Source of the DNA: CAWCLK01 sp963796225
Lineage (GTDB): Bacteria > Actinomycetota > Nitriliruptoria > Nitriliruptorales > Nitriliruptoraceae
NCBI GenBank assembly: GCA_963796225.1
Contig: CAWCLK010000006.1
Span: 62,001-126,000 of the forward strand
DNA length: 64,000 nt
Reading direction: 5' to 3'
Both the position numbers and the translations under genes were made by a program. Below the pieces are notes generated by a model. It had not been told where the DNA came from. It made no database searches and saw nothing but the letters and a program-made list of their open reading frames with translations. Positions 10,792 to 21,235 of this stretch are shown here, piece by piece; position 1 is the first letter of the stretch; the number at the start of each line of letters is the position of its first letter.

Positions 10792-11442
10792 ACCGCTCCG
10801 CCCTCCTGCTGACTGCTCTCGCCGCCGTTGCGCTGGTCGTGCTGTCCTTCCTCTTCCTGATCAAGCCGAAGATGGACGAGGTCGCGGCCCTCGAGGTCGA
10901 GGCCGCAGGACCTGCAGTCGCAGCAGGCCCAGGTGACCTCGCAGATCGCGGCGTTGGAGGAGGTGCGTGCCGACAGTCCCGAACCTCGAGGCCGAGCTGG
11001 CCGCGGTCGGCGCGATCGTGCCCTCACACGCCGGCGCTCCCGTCCGCGCTGCGTCAGCTGCAGGTCGCCGCTGACGACTCAGGGGTCACGCTGGTCAGCG
11101 TCGCCCCGGGCCGCCCGAGCCTCGGCAGGAGTCGCGGCGGTCCCGCAGCTGGCCACGATCCCGCTCAGCCTGTCCGTCGATGGTGGGTACTTCCAGATCG
11201 TGGACTTCCTGCGCCGGATCGAGGATCCCGTCCTGACATCGCGCGGCATCCTCGTCGACCAGCGTCTCCGCCTCTCCGGCGGAGTACCCGACGCTGACCG
11301 TGACCGTCTCCGGCGTCGATGTTCGCCTAGCTCGAGCAACCGGCGCGCGGCCGCACCCGAGCCGGAACCGACGGAGACGGCGACGGACGGCGAGACCGAC
11401 GTCAACGTGGACGTCGACGTCACCGAGGAGGACGCAGCATGA
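10788..11442 (+). CDS. pilO: Type IV pilus alignment protein PilO (frame-broken)
   Basis: Partner of PilN: an N-terminal transmembrane helix (LLLTALAAVALVVLSFLFLI), a coiled-coil segment (QQAQVTSQIAALEEV) and a ferredoxin-like PilO domain (LRQLQVAADDSGVTLVSVAPG, then IPLSLSVDGGYFQIVDFLRRIE). An acidic tail rich in Thr, Asp and Val closes the protein. Breaks occur near 10905, 10970, 11125, 11280 and 11325. The family assignment rests on domain order and position, which fit pilM-N-O. Both ends overlap neighbours by 4 bases, which shows tight translational coupling. Confidence 0.85.
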
Positions 11443-12139
11443 GCCGCCTACGAGGCTCCGCCATGCACCGGCTCGCGGCCCCGGCGGCCCTCGGGCTCGT
11501 GGCGATGCTCGTCCTGGTCGGCCGTCGTGCTGCTCGCCGGGCGATCGGAGCGACACGACAGGGCAGGCGTCCGCCCAGCCCCAGGAGACCCAGAGCCCCG
11601 GGGAAGGACCGAGTGACGCGGCCTCGGAGGAGCACCGAGACCTCGCTGCAGGCGCGCGTGACGTCCTACGAGGTCTTCCTCGCCCGTGACCCGTTCGAGC
11701 CGGTCATCCCCGAGGCAGCCACGGGCGGCGGTGGCGGTGGCACGCCGACGACTCCCGCCGACCGGCGAGACACCGACGGGCCTGCCGACCACCTCGCCGA
11801 CGACCGTCTCCCACGACGTCGCCGACCACGTCCCCGACGACCTCGCCGACGACGTCCCCGACGACGTCCCGACGACGTCCCCGAGTCCTGGCGGCTCCGG
11901 CTGCGTCGACTCAGGCAGTGTCAGCTGTGACGGCCACGCCGTGTCGCTGGTGGACGTCTACACGGAGGACGGGGCCGACACGGCGGTCGTTCGCGTCGAC
12001 CAGACGCTCTACGAGGTCGCCACGGGCGAGACGTTCGCGACCAGCTTCCGGGTGCTCTCGATCGAGCCGCCCGTGCGTGACCCTGCTGTACGGCGACGAC
12101 CGATTCAGCCTCTGCGAGGGCGAGTCGATCCTCAAGTAG
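11439..12139 (+). CDS. PilP-like pilus assembly protein with Thr/Pro linker (frame-broken)
   Basis: Located where pilP follows pilO in other genomes. The N-terminus has one hydrophobic segment (LAAPAALGLVAMLVLV). The segment YEVFLARDPFEPVI recalls the DPF motif that opens PilP-type folded domains. A long linker follows, of repeated Thr-Ser-Pro-Thr units encoded at about 11790-11885. The C-terminal domain (about 11900-12139) contains VSLVDVYTEDGADTAVVRVD and LYEVATGETF, a small beta domain like that of PilP/GspC. Several frame breaks occur. A monoderm cell would lack the PilQ secretin, and I see no pilQ here, so this protein must have another partner. The assignment is structural inference. 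Confidence 0.65.
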
Positions 12140-12211
12140 GCGGTTCTGCGCCTCAAGGCCCGGACGGCGTTGGCCGACAACGTAGAAAAGCCTGTCCGAG
12201 AGGCGTTGCGC

Positions 12212-13766
12212 GTGTCCTCACTTCGTTGCGGTTCCGCCGTCGGGTGCCGAAAGGCATCCGACGAGAGCGGCATCTCGCTGATCGAGGTCATGATCGCGAT
12301 GTTCATCGTGAGCGTGGGGGTCTTCGCCCTCGCGTCCACGGCGATCACCTCCGTGCAGTCAACACGCATCGCCCGCGAGCGCCAGGACGCGACGCAGTTG
12401 GCGTCGACCATCATCGAGGAGGCGCGTGCGGCGTCGTACGCAACCGTCGCACTCGCCACCGGCGAGTACGACCCGAGTACATCGGGGTCGACCTACGACG
12501 GTCGCGACATCATCGCACTTGGCGACGGCGCCATCCCGCACGAGGTCTCGGCACCACCGTTGTCGGCGACGGTGTGGGTGACGTGGAACAACGCCGCCCA
12601 GACCGAGAAGCGCGTGACCGTGACCGTCGACTGGGCCGACCGTGGGGGTCGGCAGCTCGTGCAGTCGACCCTGATCGCCGAGGCCCGTCGCGGTCTCCCC
12701 GTGCCGAACTTCCAGGTGGAGCCGACCCTCGTCGACCAGGACGCCACCGAAGGTGAGGTGGCCTGCTTCGACCACACGTTGACGAACCTCGGCGAGAGTG
12801 ACAGCTACAGCTGGACGCTGCTGCACGAAGACGGCAGCGGGAGTCTGGTGGCAGCGACGCCCCAGACCCGGAACGTGGTCGAGAACGGCAACAGCGTCAG
12901 CCGACAGGGATACGCGGTCACCAGTAGTGGTGTCGGTCAGGGTTGGTTCGCCTGGGTACGCATGGGCCCGACCACGACCACGCTGGCAGCGATGGTCGAC
13001 CAGACCTCTGACCAGCGTCCCGACTCGGTGGATCCCGTGCCGCGGCGTGACCAGGCCGTGGTCCGTGTCTGCTACACGCCCAACGACCCTGATGGGGACC
13101 TGCAGGATCCGTTGGACACTGCCCCGACCTTCACCGTGCGGATGCTGTCGGCCTTCGACGAGACCGTCGTGCGTGAGGTGCAGGACAGCCTCAGCATCAT
13201 CGACGAGCGCCAGGGGCTGTACCTGCACCATCCGCGAAAGAACAGCGGCATCGAGGTCAACCACGGCTACAAGCTGCTGATGGACCCGTACGAGCCGACC
13301 TACACCGACGCGTCGGTCAACTACGACAAGGCGAACGGCAGCGCCCCCGACGCTCGCCCTGGACTCCGCCTGACCACCACGGCCAGCTTCGACTACCAGA
13401 ACACCGGATCAGACGACTGGGCCGTGGTAGCGGATGACGCGAAGGTCTTCCTGGCCGTCGGAACCGACAGCACCCTCGACGGGGCCGGGTCCTCGCCCGA
13501 CGTGAACCTGACGTACGAGATCCGACGGGTGGCCGCCGATGGCAGTCAGACCGTCCTCGGTACGGCCTCGCAGACGCAGGCCATGGACCCGAGCGACCCG
13601 TGGGACCTGGCGGTGGCGACGATCCCGATGACCTCCGCCACCATCGGTGCGAACGAGTACCTGCGTCTCAACGTCACCTGCACGACGTCGAGCTCGGACT
13701 ACTGCCACATCCACTACGACGTCAACGGCTCCTATCGAGAGCCAGGTCTGGGTGACGCTCCAATGA
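12212..13766 (+). CDS. Large prepilin-like protein (PilV-like) with a C-terminal beta-rich domain
   Basis: It begins with a class III signal: a leader ending in DESG, then ISLIEVMIAMFIVSVGVFAL, with Glu at mature position 5. The rest is unusually long for a minor pilin, about 480 residues after the helix, rich in Thr, Ser, Asp and aromatic residues, and predicted beta. It resembles a string of Ig/jelly-roll modules rather than a globular pilin head. The GTG at 12212 follows a GAGAGG site by 8 bases and is preferred to a TTG farther upstream. A single break near 13745 restores a C-terminus ending at 13766 that overlaps an ATG. It is probably a minor pilin located at the fibre tip, possibly an adhesin. 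Confidence 0.78.
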
Positions 13767-13775
13767 CAGTGACCC

Positions 13776-14344
13776 GTGCGCTCCCACGACGCCGAGGCGG
13801 GCTACACGCTCGTCGAGCTGCTCGTCGCCATGGTCATCGCGAGCATCATCGCGGCGGCGGCCCTTGCGGCGATCACGTCTGTGTCGCGCGCGGAGACCTT
13901 CACCGACGAGTACGCCAGGGTCGTCGACGACGGCCGGCTCTCGCTCGACAACATCCGCAAGGAGCTTCGCGGGGGCCGTCGGGTCTACGACGACTCGACG
14001 GCGCAGTACCTGCACTGGTGGACCGACCAGAACCAGGACGGGCTGCAGCAGGCCGAGGAGCAGATCAACTACTGCGTCGCACCGCTGGACTCGACCACGT
14101 GCCTGAGCTCGAGCCAGACCGGCAAGTTCCGCCTCATCCGCTGGAGCGACGCCGAGTCGCCCAGCGAGCGGTCGGACCATCGCGGCGACCCTGACGTCGT
14201 CCGACGTCTTCAGCGGCTTCCTGACGCCGATCACGGGCACCCGCGTCGTCGACCTGACCTTCCTGCTGGACGTGCAGGGAGAGCGGCGTGGGGCCCAAGA
14301 CCGTCGAGATGACGGCGTCCGTGAGGTTGCGCAATGTGGCATGA
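13776..14344 (+). CDS. Minor pilin, PilW/PilJ-like (frame-broken 3' end)
   Basis: The prepilin motif is clear: DAEAG, then YTLVELLVAMVIASIIAAAA, with Glu at position 5. A helical stretch and a Cys-containing segment (INYCVAPLDSTTCLSS) follow. Breaks near 14175 and 14285 reassemble to a beta-rich C-terminus containing GTRVVDLTFLLDV and ending at 14344. About 188 residues. The GTG at 13776 is in frame; the ATG at 13763, overlapping the previous stop, would need a one-base correction and may be the true start. It is probably a priming minor pilin with its two neighbours. Confidence 0.77.
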
Positions 14345-14345
14345 C

Positions 14346-15797
14346 ATGACACTCCGAGGAGGACGGCGCCGCGCTCGTCATGGCGATGCTGGCGACGCTC
14401 GTGATCGCCGGACTCATCGCCGTGATGATGAGTCGATCCGTGACCGAGACCCGCGTCACCTCGAGCGCGCGGGACCGTGAGACCGCCATCCACGTCGCCG
14501 AGGCGGCCATCGACGACGTCATCGTGCACGTGAACGACGACGACGACTATCGGACGACCCAGCCGGACGGGACCACCGAGCACGAGTTCGACATCCCACT
14601 CACGTCGACCCAGGCGCAGGAGAAGGCCTGGGCGATCGCGCTGGCGTCGGATGACACCAAGTGCACGGTCGTCGTGACCGACGGCGGCGAGGCCTGCGGG
14701 ATCCGTCCGTACTACGTCGACTCCTCGACGGGCAACGAGACGTCGTTGCCGTGGATCTACGGCGTGGGTTTCGTGCCCAGCCGAGCAAACGCCGTGAAGA
14801 CGCGAGTCGTCAAGATCCAGTTCGACCAGGGGTACTTCTCGCCCTCGAAGGCGATCCTCACGGGACCGAGCGGGGACGCAGTCCTCGGCGCCAAGATCTG
14901 CGGCACTGCCGCTGATGTCCACACCAACGGGTCGATCAAGCTGCTCGGTGGCGCGGACCTGACGTCGGACGATGACTGCCCCGGCGGCGTTGATGGAAAC
15001 GTCACCTCCAAGGGGACCTACATCCCGGCGGGGCGCGCGGGGCCGCGGTCAGGCCAGACAGGGGCGGAACTGACTGTGCCGAACATCGAGGCACGAGAGG
15101 TCTACCGGCGTGCGGCCGCTGACGAAGCGGCCAAGGACGACCCAGGCACGACGGAGATCTACGAAGGGACCTGGTTCGACCTGTGCCCGAATGGCGAGGT
15201 CCATCGCCCGACCTTCGACGCTGCTGGCGAGCCCGGCGCCATGCACCGATCCGGCGCACCGGCTCTCCTCGGACGCCGCGGTCTACGTCGGGTTGGAGCT
15301 CTGAGCGGCCAGGGCTGGGACGTGGATCGTTCCGAGCTCGTCGAGACGGCGTGTACTACATCGTCGAACCAGAACGCGAAGATCCGCGGGGGATCCGGTC
15401 ACTTGAACTTCTCCGTGATCGCCCAGGCGCCGAGCCCATGCGTCGGACGTCAACGCTGGCGGACGAGGGAAGCCTCGAGTTCAACGGTCAAGGCGCCGGT
15501 GGCACGTTCGAGCCGTACCTCCAGGACCTGCTGTTCTTGGCCGACCGCGACATCACCGCCACCGGGAACAGTCGACACGGAGATCCACGGCGTCGTCGCT
15601 GCTCACGAACAGGTGGAGCTCGGCGGCAATGTGACAGTACTCCGGCGCGGTGATCGCCGAGGACGCGTGCGTCGACACCACTGGTTCGCCGGTCCAGCCA
15701 GAACAAGTTCTTCGGCAACTTCACGCTGACGCACAACGGCGACATGGCACTGCCGCTCGACTCCTTGACGCGGATCACCGCCTGGAACGAGCTGTAG
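14346..15797 (+). CDS. PilX-like pilus-associated protein with long C-terminal domain (frame-broken)
   Basis: The start reads MTSEEDGAALVMAML after removing one C near 14351. This is a PilX-type hydrophobic N-terminus without the usual Gly-Phe cleavage site or Glu5. The following about 200 residues are well defined (DRETAIHVAEAAIDD; GYFSPSKAILTGPSG; AKICGTAADVHTNGSIKL). From about 15270 the frame changes several times. The C-terminal part (GTFEPYLQDLLFLADRDI, then IHGVVAAHEQVELGGNVTV) resembles Gly-rich beta-helix or polymer-forming repeats. It ends at 15797. Together with the two preceding genes it forms a minor-pilin cluster like pilV-pilW-pilX. Function is inferred from position and N-terminus. 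Confidence 0.7.
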
Positions 15798-15825
15798 CGA
15801 TCTCGCGGGGTGGCGATCGGGGGGT

Positions 15826-15851
15826 GGCCCGTCGGTAGCATCCGACGGGCC
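15826..15851 (+). terminator. GC-rich hairpin between the pil locus and aroC
   Basis: A 10-bp perfect stem (GGCCCGTCGG with CCGACGGGCC) has a 6-base loop. It is followed by ATTCC rather than a T-run. It is probably the end of the pil transcript, or an attenuator ahead of aroC. Confidence 0.5.
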
Positions 15852-15886
15852 ATTCCGCCTGTCGCCCCGACCTCCGCGAGCGCCCC

Positions 15887-17077
15887 GTGCCCCGACTGCG
15901 TTTCCTCACGGCCGGGGAGTCCCACGGCCCGGCCCTGGTCGCCACCATCGAGGGGCTGCCGGCGGGACTGCGCGTCGAGCGTGAGGCCGTCGAGCGTGAG
16001 CTGTTCCGCCGTCGGCTCGGGTACGGGCGCAGCCCGCGGATGGACTTCGAGGTCGACAAGCTCGAGTTCCTCGGGGGCCTGCGGCACGGGGTGACGCTCG
16101 GGTCGCCGCTGGCGATGCTGATCCACAACACCGAGTGGCCCAAGTGGGTCGACGCCATGGACCCCGAGGCGCGCGACGACCTCGACGAGATCCGGCAGAC
16201 GGGGCGCGGGAAGAAGCTCACCCAGCCCCGCCCCGGCCACGCCGACCTGGTCGCTGCACTGAAGTACGGCTACGACGACGTGCGCGACGCCCTGGAACGC
16301 GCCAGCGCCCGCGAGACCGCGTCCCGCGTCGCCATCGGCACCGCCTGCAAGGCCCTGCTCGCCGAGGTCGGGATCACCGTCGTCAGCCACGTCGTCGAGA
16401 TCGGTGGCGAGCGCCTGCCCGACGACGGTCCCCGCCCCGGCCCCGACGACCTCGAGCGGGTCGACGAGGACCCGGTCCGCACGCTGGACGCCGACACCAG
16501 CCAGCGGATGCGCGACCGCATCGACCGGGCCCACGACGACAACGACACGCTCGGCGGCGTCGTCGAGGTGATCGCCCACGGCCTGCCGCCGGGCCTGGGC
16601 AGCCACGTCCACGCCGAACGCAAGCTCGACGCCCGGCTGGCCGGCGCGGCCCTGTCGGTGCAGGCCATGAAGGGCGTGGAGTTCGGCCTCGGGTTCGCGG
16701 TCGGGTCGACGCCCGGCAGCGAGGCCCACGACGAGATCGGCCACGACGGCACCCGCTACACCCGCCTGAGCAACCGCGCCGGCGGGCATCGAGGCCGGCA
16801 TGTCCAACGGCGAGCCGCTGGTCATGCGCGTGGCCATGAAGCCGCTGTCGTCGCTGCCACGTCCGTTGCAGACCGTGCACCTCGACACCCACGAGCCCGA
16901 CACCGCCATCACCCAGCGCTCCGACGCCTGCGCGGTGCCGCGGGCCGGCGTGGTGCTCGAGCACGTCGTGGCCTACGAGCTCGCCGACGCGCTGCTCGAG
17001 AAGACCGGCGGCGACCACGTGCGCGAGGTCACCCGCAACCTGCAGGCCTACCTCGACGAGGTGGCCGACGCAGGTGA
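15887..17077 (+). CDS. aroC: Chorismate synthase
   Basis: Last step of the shikimate pathway: converts 5-enolpyruvylshikimate-3-phosphate to chorismate using reduced FMN. The N-terminal signature FLTAGESHGPALVA and the central RPGHADL and DDNDTLGG motifs are present, and the whole fold aligns over about 395 residues. A break near 16786 (extra G, in RAGG-IEAGMSNGEPL) is needed to join the two halves. GTG at 15887 is the start that matches the family N-terminus. The stop is inferred at 17075-17077, overlapping the aroK GTG, and needs one more frame correction near 17070. It is first in aroC-aroK-aroB. Confidence 0.93.
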   Translation: MPRLRFLTAGESHGPALVATIEGLPAGLRVEREAVERELFRRRLGYGRSPRMDFEVDKLEFLGGLRHGVTLGSPLAMLIHNTEWPKWVDAMDPEARDDLDEIRQTGRGKKLTQPRPGHADLVAALKYGYDDVRDALERASARETASRVAIGTACKALLAEVGITVVSHVVEIGGERLPDDGPRPGPDDLERVDEDPVRTLDADTSQRMRDRIDRAHDDNDTLGGVVEVIAHGLPPGLGSHVHAERKLDARLAGAALSVQAMKGVEFGLGFAVGSTPGSEAHDEIGHDGTRYTRLSNRAGGHRGRHVQRRAAGHARGHEAAVVAATSVADRAPRHPRARHRHHPALRRLRGAAGRRGARARRGLRARRRAAREDRRRPRARGHPQPAGLPRRGGRRR

Positions 17078-17625
17078 GCTCCAACATCGCGCTGTACGGG
17101 ATGATGGGCGTCGGCAAGTCGACGGTCGGACGCATGCTGGCCGGACGCCTCGGTCGCGGGTTCGCCGACACCGACGACGAGATCACCCGCTGGCAGGTCC
17201 GGTCCATCCCGGACATCTTCGCCGAGGAGGGCGAGGCCGGGCTTCCGCGCCTACGAGTCCACGGTCGTGCGCGAGCTCGCCACCTACCACGACCTCGTGC
17301 TCGCGCTCGGGGGCGGGGCGGTGCTGTCCGACGCCAACGTCGCCGACCTCAGCCTCACCAGCGTGCTGGTCCACCTGCGCTGCGACGTCGACGTGCTCGT
17401 CGAACGGCTGCGGGCCGAGGCCGACCACCGGCCGCTCATCAGCGGCGACGACGTCGAGCAGCGCGTCCGGGACACCTGGGCGCAGCGCGCCGACCGCTAC
17501 GACGCGGTCGCCGACGTCACCGTCGACGCGGCCGCGGAGCCGCAGGCGGTGCTCGAGGAGATCGTCGAGTGGCTCCTCGAGCACCAGGACGTGCTCACCC
17601 CCTCCGAGTACGAGGCGGTGATGCG

Positions 17626-17629
<4 letters not shown>
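17074..17629 (+). CDS. aroK: Shikimate kinase
   Basis: Phosphorylates shikimate at the 3-OH with ATP. The P-loop GMMGVGKST lies near the N-terminus, the substrate-binding Asp is in FADTDDEI, and the GGGAV motif and the lid region (RPLI) are seen. A frame break near 17244 (one extra C) interrupts GEAG-FRAYESTV. About 184 residues after repair. The GTG start overlaps the aroC end, and the stop overlaps the aroB GTG as GTGA. Confidence 0.93.
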
Positions 17630-18711
<1,082 letters not shown>

Positions 18712-18712
18712 T

Positions 18713-20576
18713 TCAGGACCCGGTGCACCCGGCACGAGAGAGACGTTCGGCCAGGACGCTCGCGGCGCCTGCGGGCAGAGGACGGCCCGGCACCCCGTCG
18801 CCCTGCGTCCACCGGGCCACGACGTCGCGGGCCGCGTCGCACGAGCGCCGAGCGGCGAGGGCGACCTCGGCTTCGACCGCGAGGAGGCGGTTGCCCGTCT
18901 CGCCCCAGGCGCTGTACCGGTCGAGATCCTCGTGGAGACCTTCGAGCAGCGTCGCGGCATCGGCCTCATGGCCCGACTGCGCGAGCGCCATCGCAGCCTG
19001 CGCACGTCCACCGAACCACGTTGGGTGGGCGTCGAAGGTGGCCAGGAGTTGGTCGACGTCACCGTCGACGCCGTAGATGGCGAGGGCCCGGAGAGAGCGG
19101 GCCGTCGGGTGACGCCGGGTTCCAGGCCAGCGCCGACGCTGGCGGCCTCGCAGCGCCTCGCTCGGGTCGCCCGGCATCGAGCGCCGATCGTGCTGCGGCC
19201 AGCTCGGTTGCGTCCTGCCACGGTGCCGGCCCGCGTGCGCTCCACCGCCGCCAGTCCCACGCCGGCGAGGAGGAGGCCGGCCAGGAGACCGGCCGTCGCA
19301 CGCTGCAGCCACCGCCCCGCCCCGTCCACCATCCCGGTCGGGCAGCAGCATGGCGGCCGCCATGGCGGCCATCCCACTGAGGACCGGGTAGTTCCAGTCG
19401 AAGTCGACGGCGCTGTGGACGAGGAACAGCGCGGCGACGCCGGTGGCGCCGACGACGAGGCCCGGCCGCACGTCGGTCAACGAGCCGGGGCGGGGCGGTC
19501 GGCGCAGCACCGCCAGACCCATCCACGCCAGTCCACCCAGCACGCCGAGGAGGGCAAGCACGACCGAGGATGCCCGTCTCGCCCGCGACCTCGGCGTACT
19601 CGTCGTGGGCGGACGAGGTGAGGTTGCCCTCGGGGTCGTTCCACTCGCGGGCCAGGCTCTTGTAGGACCCGAGGCCCTGACCGGCCCAGGGGCGGTCGAG
19701 GAACATGCCGAGTGCGGCCTCGCTGTGCTCGATGCGGGCCAGCGTGTTCTGTTCGACGCTCTGGTCCCGCGAGGCCACCGCCTGGGCCGTGCCCGCGGGC
19801 TGCATCGAGAGGAGCCCGGCGACCGTGACGGCGGTGACCAGGACGACCGCCCCGGCCGTGGCCAGCGGGGCGAGGACGGTGCGGCCGTGCACCCGCGCGG
19901 CACGCACGCCGACGGCGACCACGACCAGCATGGCGCCTGCGGTCACCACCAGACCGGCACGCGAGCTGGACAGCCAGGTCCCGGCGAAGGCCGTTGCTGC
20001 GAGGAGGCCGAGCCCGATCCGGACGAGCCGCCGCGACATCAGCGCCGTGCCGAGGAACCAGACCCCGAACATGCCCGTGAGCGCCGCCGACGGGTTGCGC
20101 CACGACAACGGGCGCCAGTAGCCGGTCCCGCCTTCGGTCTGGGCCCACCAGTCCATCCAGCTGCGGATCTGGTAGCGGGCGACGGCGACGCCGAGGATGC
20201 CGAGCAGCGCCGCCGGGCCCCACGACCGACGCCAGACCCGCCGAGTCGCGAGCAGCAGCACCGGGGCGATCGTGTACTGCAGCAGCGGCACGACCATGTC
20301 GGCGCGGTACCGGGACGCGACCACGCCGAGCACCAGCGCCCCGCCCCACATCGCCAGCAGGACGACGGCCACGCGGGGGAGCCGTCGCACCTCCGACCAG
20401 GCCACCGGCAGTGCGACGACGCACGCCAGTGCGAGCGGCCACGTGCCCGCCAGGCCCCGGCCGCCGTCGAGGCTGGCGAGCCAGGGGAGCACGACGACGA
20501 GGGGGAGCAGCGCGGCCGCGTCACCGAGCCAGCGCAGCGCGGTCCGGCGGCGCCCCGCGCCTCGGGTCCTCGCCAC
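18713..20576 (-). CDS. O-antigen ligase-like polytopic membrane protein with C-terminal repeats (frame-broken)
   Basis: The N-terminal about 430 residues are a multi-pass membrane protein with a Wzy/WaaL-type core: a long periplasm-facing loop contains the motif DRPWAGQGLGSYKS, with HDEYAEVAGETGIL and then VHSAVDFDWNYP. These proteins join or polymerise surface glycans. The C-terminal about 150 residues (DQLLATFDAHPTWFGGRAQA; ALAQSGHEADAATLLEGL) look like TPR helices. Breaks occur near 19575, 19335 and 19150. The ATG at 20576 gives the familiar N-terminus; a GTG near 20650 in another frame could extend it. It lies alone on the minus strand between aroB and aroQ, so it is probably unrelated to shikimate synthesis. 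Confidence 0.75.
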
Positions 20577-20757
20577 GCGCCACGTCGACCGGCACGGCGA
20601 CGTCGGCGGAGGACACGTCGCCGGTCACGACGTCGTCGAGGGTGGAGGACACACGGCAGCCCCTGGCAGGTCACTGGTGGCATCGGCCGCCGGGCAGTGT
20701 GGCTGAAGTGACGTGTGGGGCGCGGCAACCCGCGACGCGGCCGTGCGACGGCGTGAC

Positions 20758-20763
20758 TACCGT
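20758..20763 (+). promoter_or_regulatory. Putative -10 element (TACCGT) for aroQ-pepQ-efp-nusB
   Basis: It lies 34 bases before the aroQ GTG, with a GGAGG ribosome site between them (20787-20791). It fits the window's TAnnnT pattern. No -35 match is obvious. Confidence 0.4.
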
Positions 20764-20796
20764 CGCCGACCGACCGCGAGCCCCGCGGAGGTCGGT

Positions 20797-21235
20797 GTGC
20801 CCACCCTGCTGCTCCTGCACGGCCCCAACCTGTCCCAGCTCGGCGTGCGCGACCCCGAGCAGTACGGGACGGCGACGCTCGAGCAGGTGGTCGCCGTGGC
20901 CCGGGCCGCCGCCGAGGAGGCGCGGCGCCAGCCTGAACCACGACCAGTTCGAGTCGGAGGGCGAGCTGGTCCGCCGGGTCCACGCCGCCCGGACCGACGG
21001 GACCGACGGGGTGCTGGTCAACGCCGGGGCGCTGACCCACTACAGCCACGCGCTGCGCGACGCCCTCGAGCTGCTCGAGGTCCCGGTGGTCGAGGTGCAC
21101 CTGTCCAACATCCACGCCCGCGAGGGCTTCCGGCGCACGTCGGTGATCGCCCCGGCCTGCGACGGGCAGGTCGCCGGGTTCGGGATCGACGGGTACCCGC
21201 TGGCGGTGCAGGCGGTCCTCGGGCTGCTGCGATGA
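20797..21235 (+). CDS. aroQ: Type II 3-dehydroquinate dehydratase
   Basis: Third shikimate step: reversible dehydration of 3-dehydroquinate in a dodecameric enzyme. Seen: LLLLHGPNLSQLG at the N-terminus, the flexible lid region, NAGALTHYSHALRDAL, and VEVHLSNIHAREGFR with its catalytic His. About 145 residues after one frame correction near 20930 (before ASLNHDQFESEG). GGAGG at 20787-20791 places the start at the GTG at 20797. The stop overlaps the pepQ ATG. Confidence 0.93.

Noticed and set aside
11790..11885. Short tandem DNA repeats resembling a CRISPR or satellite
   Set aside because: They encode a Thr/Ser/Pro linker inside the pilP-like gene, with no spacers or regular repeat length.
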